From the NCBI GenBank assembly GCA_030824255.1, contig JAVBYB010000503.1, forward strand, positions 1-10,355: a DNA stretch of 10,355 nucleotides. The letters run 5' to 3'. A program made the translations under genes and the position numbers. The notes beneath the pieces were generated by a model. The model ran no database searches. It worked only from the letters and a program-made list of their open reading frames with translations, and was not told the origin of the DNA. Every line of letters starts with the position of its first letter. The first letter of the stretch is position 1. Shown here one piece after another: positions 1 to 6,145 of the stretch. This DNA is from a bacterium. GTDB taxonomy: Bacteria; Pseudomonadota; Alphaproteobacteria; Caulobacterales; Hyphomonadaceae.

Positions 1-975
1 GAACGGCTGAAGCTGGGCCGGACCCGCGGCGTTCTCGTCGATCAGCGGCGTGTAACCCGGCCAGAAGCACAACGCCGCAAACAGCGCCACGATCAGGAGA
101 GCCGTGACGCCGGCCCAGGCCAGGCCGCGCTTCTCGACGGGCGTGACAGCGGACTTGGCAAGATCGGCCTTCAGCGCGTCGTCGGCCTCGCCGCCCCATT
201 TGCCAAGGCGCGGCTCCACCACGCGGTCCGTCACGAACCAGATGATGGGCGTGAACACAACGACAATGCCAAGGATGAACCACCAGTTGCCCAGCGGGTT
301 CATGGTCCAGGCCGGGTCGATGATGCGCGCAGCTTCCTGCGTAAAGCCGAATAGCAGCACGTCGATCTGGCCCGGGGTGATATTGCCGGCATAGCCGCCC
401 GAGACTGCGGCGAAAGCGGCCGCGATGCCGGCGAGCGGATGCCGGCCGACAGCGGCATAGAGAAGCCCGGCGAGAGGAATGAAGACCAGGTAGGCGGCGT
501 CCGATGCATGGTGAGACACCATGCCGATGACGCAGACCAGCGGCGTCAGGATGATCCGGGGGGCATCTCGCAGGCTGCCGCGGATCAGCGCGCTGAAGAG
601 ACCCGTACGCTCGGCGACGCCTGCGCCAAACATAACCAGCAGCACCAGGCCGAGCGGGGCAAAGCCCGTCAGGGTGCGCGGCGCTTCGGTCAGGAGGCGC
701 GAGATGTTCGCTTCGGAGAACAGGCTTTCGGCCTGATAGGTGAGGATGCCGTTTTCCAGCGTGGAGTATTGCGGGGCGGACGTTCCCGGATAGGTGAGGG
801 AGGCGGACCAGCCGAGCGCCGCGCCGATGGCCGACAGCACCATCAGGAAGCCGATCAGCCAGACGAAGATCATGATAGGGTCGGGCAGGAAGTTGCCGAC
901 CTTCTCGACAAAGCCGAGGAAGCCCTTCTGGCGCTGCGTCTCGGGCGAAGAAATCTGGGCGGCGTCGCTCATGCG
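1..975 (-). CDS. AbgT-family transporter (p-aminobenzoyl-glutamate transporter-like), 3' part missing
   Basis: An inner-membrane transporter of the AbgT family. Known members include E. coli AbgT, which imports p-aminobenzoyl-glutamate, and MtrF/YdaH, reported as antimetabolite exporters. The frame is open from an ATG at 973-975 to the left window edge, so 325 codons are seen; the family is usually about 500 residues, so the C-terminal third is outside. Visible landmarks are a cytoplasmic N-terminus, a first helix after the VGNFLPDP segment (about 25-53), a GLVLLVMFGAGVAERTG helix (about 108-124), and the family block SHHASDAAYLVFIPLAGLLY (about 153-172) followed by GRHPLAGIAAAFAAVSGGYAGN. 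The Shine-Dalgarno AGGAGA lies 6 nt upstream of ATG, within a perfect inverted repeat (981-1007). Substrate cannot be assigned from sequence. The gene lies downstream of mcd on the same strand, but the 246-nt gap argues for its own promoter. Confidence 0.93.
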
Positions 976-1221
976 GCGTCTCCTGTTTGCATCAAACAGG
1001 AGACGAAGTTCGCCGGCCCTGCATTCGCGCAATCATGTCGCCGGGAGAATGGCGGGGCAAGCCTTGCTGCCCGTGTTGGCGCGAGTGTTATCCACCTGAT
1101 CACAATACGGGCGCTCACGCGCCGCATCGCGAAAGTGTAACGGCGGCTACGCCAGCGCCTGCTTGTGGACGGGCGCGTGGTCCTCACCGTCTTTGGCCGC
1201 GAAGGTGCGCGCCTGAGAGCC
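976..1221. other. Intergenic region between mcd and the AbgT-family gene
   Basis: A 246-nt gap between two minus-strand genes. It should hold the end of the mcd transcript and the promoter and leader of the transporter gene. Beyond the palindrome at 981-1007, there is a second, imperfect stem (about 1055-1073, GGGCAAGC / GCTGCCC with one bulge and loop CTT). I see no convincing -35/-10 pair and no stem followed by a T-run that would mark an intrinsic terminator for mcd. Confidence 0.4.
981..1007 (-). promoter_or_regulatory. Perfect 12-bp inverted repeat covering the abgT Shine-Dalgarno sequence
   Basis: On the plus strand GTCTCCTGTTTG (981-992), a 3-nt centre CAT, then CAAACAGGAGAC (996-1007); the arms are exact reverse complements. 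In the minus-strand transcript the 3' arm contains AGGAGA, the ribosome-binding site of the AbgT-family gene, 6 nt before its ATG, and the 5' arm contains the matching CUCCU. An mRNA hairpin here would hide the ribosome-binding site. The other reading is a dyad operator in DNA for a TetR- or GntR-like repressor. The repeat is seen directly; either role is inference. A tri-loop hairpin is tight but feasible. Confidence 0.6.
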
Positions 1222-2907
1222 CTAGTTCTTCGCGCCGATATACTCGTCGATGGTGCGGCGGGCGATCACCATGGCCTGCACTTCGCCAGCGCCCTCAAAG
1301 ATGTTGAGGATGCGGGCGTCGCAGAGGACGCGGCTGACCGGATACTCAAGCGCGAAGCCGTTGCCGCCGTGGACTTGCAAGGCGTTGTCGGCTGCGGCCC
1401 AGGCGATGCGGGCGGCGAGCATCTTGGCGAGGCCTGCCTCGAGATCGCAGCGCTTGCCTTCGTCCTTCTGGCGCGCCGAGAAGTAGGTGAGCTGGCGGAC
1501 GCCGATGAGTTCGGCGGCCATCATCACCAGCTTGTCCGAGGTGCGCGGGAAGTCGAAGATCTGGCGGCCGAACTGCGTGCGGTCCAGAGCATATTTCAGG
1601 CCGAGTTCAAGCGCGCACTGCGCAACGCCGATGGCGCGCGCTGCGGTCTGGATACGGGCGCCTTCGAAGGTCGCCATCAGGTGCTTGAAGCCCTGGCCTT
1701 CCACTTCGCCGAGCAGGTTTCCGGCGGGCACTTCGAAACCGTCGAAGCCGATCTCGTATTCCTTCATGCCGCGATAGCCGAGAACTTCGATCTCGCCGCC
1801 GGTCATGCCATTCGCGGGGAAGGGGGTCTCGTCGGTGCCGCGCGGCTTCTCGCAGATGAACATGGAGAGGCCGGAGAAGTTGTTGGTGTCCGGGATCGAG
1901 CGGGCGAGCACTGTCATCAGGTCGGCGCGGGCGGCGTGCGTGATCCACGTCTTGTTGCCTGTGATCTTCCAGGTGTCGCCATCGCGCGTGGCGCGGGTGC
2001 GCAAGCTGCCGAGGTCCGAGCCGGTGTTCGGTTCGGTGAATACGGCGGTCGGCAGGATTTCGCCGGACGCGATGCCGGGCAGGTATTTCTCCTGCTGGGC
2101 GCGCGTGCCGCCATTGAGGAGGAGTTCGGCTGCGATTTCCGAGCGGGTGCCAAGGGAGCCAACGCCGATATAGGCGCGGCTGAGTTCCTCGGAGACGACG
2201 CACATCGATGTCTTGCCGAGGCCGAGACCGCCGAACTCTTCGGGGATGGTGAGGCCGAACACGCCCATCTCGCCCATCTGTTTCACAACAGCGTCGGGGA
2301 TGAGCACGTCTTTCATGTGCCATTCGTGCGCGTACGGCTCGACGACTTCCTTCCCGAAAGCGCGGAACTGGTCGCGGATCTGCTCGAACGTGTCTTCAAG
2401 GCCGGTGTATTCGACGGTGGCTTTCTGGCTGTCGAGGAAGCCGCGGATATGTTTGGCGGCCGCCATGCGGGCGGCGGCGGTGTTACCCCGCGTGATCAAA
2501 GTGAGGATCGCCGGCGTACCGAGTTTCTGGATGACGGTGGCATCCGTCGTCATGTCGTTCGGGCGGACGATTTCCAGCTGGGTCATCGGCAGGCCGCCGC
2601 CAAGCTGGAACAGGTATTCGCCGAAGAGGATCTGGGTGAGCAGCTGTTCGATCTCGCCAAACCGGCCCTCTGCATTGATGCGGTCGGCCCAGTTTGCGGT
2701 TTCCTTCAGCGTCTCGACATAGGTGAGCACCCAGGCGAGGCCATGCGTGGCGCGCTGTTCCTCGTCAATCTTGCGGCGGTCGACCTTGCCGCCGGGGGCA
2801 ACGACTTCAGCCACCGACTTGCGGAGCTCAAGAAAATAGGCTTCGGCGTCCAGAGCCGCCTGCCGAACTGTCGCCAGCAGGTCCGCGATCACCACGCCGT
2901 CCGCCAT
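1222..2907 (-). CDS. mcd: (2S)-methylsuccinyl-CoA dehydrogenase (acyl-CoA dehydrogenase with N-terminal extension)
   Basis: FAD-dependent dehydrogenase predicted to oxidise (2S)-methylsuccinyl-CoA to mesaconyl-(C1)-CoA in the ethylmalonyl-CoA pathway, which assimilates acetyl-CoA without isocitrate lyase. The 561-residue length fits Mcd (about 550) rather than ordinary acyl-CoA dehydrogenases (about 380-400). An N-terminal domain of about 165 residues carries the Mcd-like stretches HGLAWVLTYVETLK, GRFGEIEQLLTQILFGEYL and GGGLPMTQLEIVRP. The acyl-CoA dehydrogenase fold follows: helical domain from about 168, middle domain with FTEPNTGSDLGSLRTRAT and WKITGNKTWITHA (about 290-326), and C-terminal helical domain with RTQFGRQIFDFP and HGGNGFALEYPVSRVLCDAR. 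The putative catalytic base is Glu538 in IFEGAGEVQ, aligned with the Glu of IYEGTSQ in other family members. Start: ATG at 2905-2907 has GGAG 9 nt upstream; an in-frame GTG at 2911-2913 sits only 3 nt from it and is less likely. No other pathway gene is in the window. Confidence 0.9.
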   Translation of the reverse strand: MADGVVIADLLATVRQAALDAEAYFLELRKSVAEVVAPGGKVDRRKIDEEQRATHGLAWVLTYVETLKETANWADRINAEGRFGEIEQLLTQILFGEYLFQLGGGLPMTQLEIVRPNDMTTDATVIQKLGTPAILTLITRGNTAAARMAAAKHIRGFLDSQKATVEYTGLEDTFEQIRDQFRAFGKEVVEPYAHEWHMKDVLIPDAVVKQMGEMGVFGLTIPEEFGGLGLGKTSMCVVSEELSRAYIGVGSLGTRSEIAAELLLNGGTRAQQEKYLPGIASGEILPTAVFTEPNTGSDLGSLRTRATRDGDTWKITGNKTWITHAARADLMTVLARSIPDTNNFSGLSMFICEKPRGTDETPFPANGMTGGEIEVLGYRGMKEYEIGFDGFEVPAGNLLGEVEGQGFKHLMATFEGARIQTAARAIGVAQCALELGLKYALDRTQFGRQIFDFPRTSDKLVMMAAELIGVRQLTYFSARQKDEGKRCDLEAGLAKMLAARIAWAAADNALQVHGGNGFALEYPVSRVLCDARILNIFEGAGEVQAMVIARRTIDEYIGAKN

Positions 2908-3123
2908 TTTCACTCACTCCGGTTTCCGAGGCGCCTTCCCTAGCCGATTGCGGCGCCGCAGCAAAGATATTGTCGGTTTCCCTACACAACACCGTGTGAA
3001 TTGGAAGATCCGTCCCCGCGCAGTTGGCCATCGGTCTTGCCTCTGTACGAGCGCTCCGGCAAAACCAGTCACTGGCAGACGCTGCGGCAAGACATCGCGC
3101 GTCGCCAACCGGAGGAGGTCTAC
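2908..3123. other. Divergent intergenic region between mcd and the exported DUF protein gene
   Basis: This 216-nt region must contain promoters for mcd (leftward) and for the plus-strand gene at 3124. It includes a more AT-rich core (about 2960-3005), a 12-bp perfect palindrome TGCGGCGCCGCA at 2949-2960 and a small dyad ACACCGTGT near 2990. I cannot place a -35/-10 pair with confidence in either direction. The plus frame stays open upstream to about 3001, but nothing suggests that this part is translated. Confidence 0.4.
3111..3118 (+). promoter_or_regulatory. Strong ribosome-binding site GGAGGAGG deciding the start at 3124
   Basis: GGAGGAGG ends 5 nt before the ATG at 3124. It selects this ATG over any in-frame upstream start codon. 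The protein that results begins directly with a textbook signal peptide, which supports the choice. Confidence 0.85.
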
Positions 3124-4251
3124 ATGAAACTCGCCACGCTCAGGGCGGCGCTGCTCGCGTCTGCTGTCGCCGTATCCATCGCCGGGGTCGCCAGCGCGCA
3201 GTCCGCGCCTGGGTATGCCCCGCCGAAGACGCCATGGGGCGCGCCTGACCTGCAGGGCTTCTGGAGCAATGCCTCCATCACCAACATGCAGCGCGATGCC
3301 GACTTCCCGAATCTCGTTTTAAGCGACGCTGAGGTCGCGAAGGCCGAGGGCGAGGACTACTACAATAACCGGACCCGCGAAGACTCGAAGCAGAACCGGC
3401 CTGAGGACGTGAAGCTTCTGGACGGGACGGATCTTCTGTCGGGCGGCGGTTACAATGCGTTCTGGGTGGATCAGGGCAGCCACGTGGCCCGCGTGAAGGG
3501 CACGCCGCGTTCATCCTGGATCGTGGAGCCGGCGAACGGACGCATCCCGCGTGTCGGCGCAGCGGCCCCGGCCCGGCCGGCGGCGCAGCCGGCGCGGCCG
3601 ACAGGCGCGGCTGCACCCACTGGAACAGTGCAGGGGCCGGGTGCAGTGGACCGCAATTCTGGCGGCGGCTTCGGCAGCTATGACAACCCTGAGACGCGAC
3701 CGATGGGCGAGCGCTGCATCATCGGCTTTGGCAACACCGGCGGGCCGGTGATGACCAACGTGCTTTACAACAACGTGTACCAGATCGTGCAGTCTCCCAC
3801 GCATGCGATGATCCTGGTCGAGATGGTGCATGACGCGCGCATCGTTCCGATTTTTGCAAATGCAGACGCGGCGCGCGCCAGTTTCCGGCCCGGCGTGATC
3901 AAGCAGTGGCTGGGCGATTCCGTCGGCTGGTATGAGGGCGACTCGCTGGTGGTGGAGACGCGCAACGTGCATCCGCAGCAGCGCGGCTATGTGTCCAAGG
4001 ACGGCAAGCTGGTCGAGCGGTTCACGCGCTGGGACGACAAGCAGATCACCTACGAGTTCGTCGTGGATGACCCTGCACAATATACCCAGCCGTGGAAGGG
4101 GGAGATGGCGTTCAACGCGTCGCCGCTGCCGTCGCACGAGTATGCCTGTCACGAAGGCAACTATGCGATGGAAGGCATCCTTGCCGGCGCACGCGCGCAG
4201 GAGCGTGCTGGCGGGACCGTGGCCGCGAACGCTGACGAAGAAGGACGCTAG
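3124..4251 (+). CDS. Exported protein of unknown function with a Pro/Ala-rich insert
   Basis: A 375-residue protein with a Sec signal peptide (Lys2, hydrophobic 8-22, likely cleavage after ASA at residue 25), so periplasmic or secreted. The start follows a strong GGAGGAGG. I recognise the general pattern of an uncharacterised family common in proteobacteria and acidobacteria, but know no function. Conserved-looking blocks are TPWGAPDLQGFWSNAS (about 36-51), SSWIVEPANGRIPR (130-143), NNVYQIVQSPTHAMILVEMVHDARIVPI (216-243, seen as several short motifs), WLGDSVGWYEGDSLVVETRN (262-281), LVERFTRWDD, and HEYACHEGNYAMEGILAGAR (338-357). Between the N- and C-terminal parts lies a low-complexity insert (about 146-176) made of A, P, R, G and T, probably a flexible linker. 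There are two Cys residues (198 and 342), which could form a disulfide. The cytochrome P460-like gene follows on the same strand after 173 nt, so the two may share a compartment and perhaps a role. Confidence 0.85.
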   Translation: MKLATLRAALLASAVAVSIAGVASAQSAPGYAPPKTPWGAPDLQGFWSNASITNMQRDADFPNLVLSDAEVAKAEGEDYYNNRTREDSKQNRPEDVKLLDGTDLLSGGGYNAFWVDQGSHVARVKGTPRSSWIVEPANGRIPRVGAAAPARPAAQPARPTGAAAPTGTVQGPGAVDRNSGGGFGSYDNPETRPMGERCIIGFGNTGGPVMTNVLYNNVYQIVQSPTHAMILVEMVHDARIVPIFANADAARASFRPGVIKQWLGDSVGWYEGDSLVVETRNVHPQQRGYVSKDGKLVERFTRWDDKQITYEFVVDDPAQYTQPWKGEMAFNASPLPSHEYACHEGNYAMEGILAGARAQERAGGTVAANADEEGR

Positions 4252-4424
4252 TCGGCTATCTGTCCTTCAAGGCTGCGTGAGAACGGCCTGACTGTCCTGA
4301 TTGGACGTCTCTTTGTCTGTAATTGCGGGGCGCGGACCCTTGCCCGATGGCGCGGACAAAGGCTCATTACACACAGGGTCAGACAAGAGCTCGCCGCAAA
4401 GGCGGGCCAGATACGGGACGGAAC
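4252..4424. other. Intergenic region upstream of the cytochrome P460-like gene
   Basis: 173 nt between two plus-strand genes. Two short stems are visible: AAGGAC/GTCCTT (4241-4246 and 4262-4267, loop 15, overlapping the preceding stop codon) and GTCC-TGATT-GGAC (4294-4306) followed by GTCTCTTTGTCTGT. The second resembles a very weak terminator but has only 4 bp and no real T-run. The frame of the next gene is open back to 4323, without a good ribosome-binding site there. I cannot name a promoter. Confidence 0.3.
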
Positions 4425-4976
4425 ATGAAACGCCTTATCCTCCTTCTGGCAGGCGCAGCTGCTGCTGTGTCGCTCACGGCTGCTGCGGTTGCGGGACCGA
4501 GCTTTGACGCTGAAGGCAAGATCATCATTCCCGAGAACATGGATCGCTGGCCGACTGTCGGGACGACCTATGCACTGCAGTACGAGGGCGATGGCGGCAC
4601 GACGCTGAACACCGTGCGGCTTGATCCGGACAGCTACGACACGTTCGTGGCGACCGGAAAGTTTCCGGTTGGCGCGGTGCTGCAGCTTGAGGTGCGCCGT
4701 CCGGTGGAGGAGATCGCGCCGGCCAAGGGCGGCAAGACGCAGGGCGCTGTCGTCGGCCGCTCCCTGCATGTGAAGGACGAGAAGGGCGGACCGGGAACGT
4801 GGACATTCTACGGCTTTGCCGCCGGCGCCAAAACGGGCAACGCCATTCCGCGCAGCCAGGCCTGCTATTCCTGCCACGACCAGCACGCGGGTGCCCACGA
4901 CACGGTCTTCATGCAGTTCTACCCAACTCTGGCCGAGGCGCGGGAGCGTGCGGCGCACACCCCCGCAACCCCCTAG
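4425..4976 (+). CDS. Cytochrome P460-like periplasmic haem protein
   Basis: 183 residues. An N-terminal signal peptide (MKRL then a hydrophobic Ala/Leu run to about residue 23, AVA|GP) directs it to the periplasm. The C-terminal part has a single c-type haem attachment motif CYSCH at 147-151, followed by DQHAGAHDTVFMQFYPTL. The sequence CxxCH-(A/D)QH...D..F.QFYP at the C-terminus is typical of the cytochrome P460 / cytochrome c'-beta family, whose members bind a mono-haem in a beta-barrel and include a hydroxylamine-oxidising enzyme of nitrifiers and NO-binding relatives. The body starts with the N-terminal IIIPENMDRWPTVGTTYALQY, also usual in this family. I cannot tell whether the lysine that cross-links to haem in true P460 is present; Lys79, Lys101 and Lys104 are the kind of candidates an alignment would test. 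The start ATG has a modest GGGACGGA upstream. The gene ends one base before the convergent GST gene. Confidence 0.87.
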   Translation: MKRLILLLAGAAAAVSLTAAAVAGPSFDAEGKIIIPENMDRWPTVGTTYALQYEGDGGTTLNTVRLDPDSYDTFVATGKFPVGAVLQLEVRRPVEEIAPAKGGKTQGAVVGRSLHVKDEKGGPGTWTFYGFAAGAKTGNAIPRSQACYSCHDQHAGAHDTVFMQFYPTLAEARERAAHTPATP

Positions 4977-4977
4977 A

Positions 4978-5592
4978 TCAGGCGGCTTTCACGAGCCCTT
5001 CGGCAACCAGCGACGCCAGCACGGCGGGGCGGGCGGCGACCCGCGTCTGGAAGGCGAGCAGGTTCGGGAAGGCTGACAGATCGACCTTCAGGGTGTTGGA
5101 CCAGTTGGTGACGGTGAACAGGTAGGCGTCGACCGTGGCGAAGGTGCCGCCCGTCAGGTAAGTGCGGCCATCTGCCAGCACGTTTTCGATCAGCTTGTAG
5201 CGCGTCAGTAGCTTGTCGATCGCGGCTTTGCGTCCATCGTCCGTTATCGCCGGATTGAAGAGCGGGCTGTAGCTCTTGTGGATCTCCGTCGAGATGAAGA
5301 CTGCGAGTTCGTCCTGCTTCAAGCGCGCCTTGGTGCCGTGGGCGGGGGCGAGTTTCGTCTCGGGCTTCAGGTCGGCCACGTAGCCGTGCAGCACGACGTT
5401 CTCGGTGACGATATCGCCATCATCCAGCTTCAGCGCCGGGACATAACCTTTCGGGTTCAACGCGAGAAAATCCTCGCCATGTTCCGTCTTCTTGTCGCGG
5501 CCGACGCGTTCGAGTTCGAACGGCACATTGGCTTCCCGCAGCAGGATGTGCGTGGCCAGCGAGCAGGCGCCGGGCATGTAGTAGAGTTTCAT
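4978..5592 (-). CDS. gst: Glutathione S-transferase, beta class (GstA-like)
   Basis: 204-residue cytosolic enzyme that conjugates glutathione to electrophiles or reduces mixed disulfides. The N-terminal thioredoxin-like domain (1-about 78) starts MKLYYMPGACSLATH, with Cys10 in the position of the reactive cysteine of bacterial beta-class GSTs. It also holds the cis-proline motif YVPAL (Pro52) and the glutathione-binding TEN (Glu64). The all-helical C-terminal domain has TEIHKSYSPLFNP (about 102-114); its His105 matches the active-site His of beta-class enzymes. Start: ATG at 5590-5592 with GGAGG 5 nt upstream; an in-frame ATG eight codons earlier has no such site and would add a basic tail before the canonical MKLYY start. 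The gene is divergent from an HxlR regulator across 118 nt, and converges on the P460-like gene with one base between stop codons. Confidence 0.95.
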   Translation of the reverse strand: MKLYYMPGACSLATHILLREANVPFELERVGRDKKTEHGEDFLALNPKGYVPALKLDDGDIVTENVVLHGYVADLKPETKLAPAHGTKARLKQDELAVFISTEIHKSYSPLFNPAITDDGRKAAIDKLLTRYKLIENVLADGRTYLTGGTFATVDAYLFTVTNWSNTLKVDLSAFPNLLAFQTRVAARPAVLASLVAEGLVKAA

Positions 5593-5710
5593 GGATGTCC
5601 TCCGTGTTCTGCGCATCAGTTAGGTCACGCGATTACATTTTGAAACCACATCGCCACATGATACCTGCAAAAAACATGTAACCGCCGGGTAACCAGGGGA
5701 GCGACCGGTA
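5593..5710. promoter_or_regulatory. Divergent promoter region of gst and the HxlR regulator, with TTACAT/ATGTAA arms
   Basis: This 118-nt region must serve both genes. It is more AT-rich than its flanks in the middle (about 5630-5682). TTACAT at 5633-5638 and its complement ATGTAA at 5676-5681 form an inverted pair 43 nt apart, about four helical turns. GTAACC is also repeated in the same orientation (5678-5683 and 5689-5694). These are possible binding sites for the adjacent regulator. TTGAAA at 5640-5645 could be a plus-strand -35 element, but no good -10 follows. Ribosome-binding sites GGAGG (5598-5602, minus) and AGGGGAG (about 5695-5701, plus) flank it. Confidence 0.45.
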
Positions 5711-6082
5711 ATGCCGCTGAAGGTTCGCAAGAGCGCCGTTCGCCAGCAGGCGGAGATGTGCCCCATCGGCGCCTGCATGGACCTCATCGGCGGCGCATGG
5801 ACCCCAAATATCATCTGGTATCTGTCGGGCGGCGTACGTCGTTTCTCCGAGCTGCGCGATGATGTGAAGCCAATCTCCGCGAAGATGCTGTCGACGCGCC
5901 TCAAGGAGATGGAAGCGGTTGGCATTGTGGACCGGCGTGTCGTCGATACATCCCCGCCATCGGTTGAGTATTCGCTGACGCCGTTGGGCCGAGAGCTTGT
6001 CCCGGCTATCGAGGCCATTGCGCGGGTGGGCTACAAGCTCAAGCGGGAGCAAGCAAAGAAGCGATTGAGCGTTGCGCGCTGA
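5711..6082 (+). CDS. HxlR-family winged-helix transcriptional regulator
   Basis: 123-residue DNA-binding protein, the usual HxlR size (about 110-130). The family pattern is clear: MCPIGACMDLIGGAWTPNII (16-35), RRFSELRDDVKPISAKMLSTRL (wing-helix recognition region, seen as RFSELR and SAKMLSTRLKEME), and PPSVEYSLTPLGREL for the beta-wing and following helix. The N-terminal Cys17-Pro18 is the conserved pair of the family; in the Bacillus HxlR-type proteins HypR and QorR this type of Cys senses disulfide stress or quinones. Here Cys22 lies nearby as well. Its position divergent from a glutathione transferase makes regulation of that gene, and of itself, the natural hypothesis. The start ATG has AGGGGAG about 10 nt upstream. 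The effector is unknown. Confidence 0.93.
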   Translation: MPLKVRKSAVRQQAEMCPIGACMDLIGGAWTPNIIWYLSGGVRRFSELRDDVKPISAKMLSTRLKEMEAVGIVDRRVVDTSPPSVEYSLTPLGRELVPAIEAIARVGYKLKREQAKKRLSVAR

Positions 6083-6145
6083 GCGCGGAACCGTATTATG
6101 CATGAATGGTACTGTGTGGTATCAATCAAGCATGGGGATCGTGGG

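Noticed and set aside
1088..1096. TTATCCACC, one base from the DnaA box TTATCCACA
   Set aside because: A single near match without further boxes nearby; not enough for an origin or a DnaA-regulated promoter.
439..1140. Plus-strand open frame of 233 codons
   Set aside because: Mostly antisense to the AbgT-family gene; the minus frame reads as a clear membrane transporter.
1165..2943. Long plus-strand open frame (592 codons) opposite mcd
   Set aside because: It mirrors mcd on the other strand. GC-rich codon use creates such open antisense frames; its protein sequence matches no family and lacks a plausible start.
2949..2960. Palindrome TGCGGCGCCGCA, with a similar GCGGCGCCGC at 8183-8192
   Set aside because: Short palindromes of G and C are common in GC-rich DNA; no loop, no T-run and no shared context beyond being intergenic.
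4294..4306. GTCC-TGATT-GGAC stem as a terminator after the exported DUF protein gene
   Set aside because: Only a 4-bp stem, and the downstream stretch is not a real T-run.
6072..6099. Possible promoter TTGCGC-16-TATTAT before the metallo-hydrolase gene
   Set aside because: The -10 element is good, but the -35 matches in only three of six positions and lies inside the hxlR coding end; plausible but not supported enough to list.
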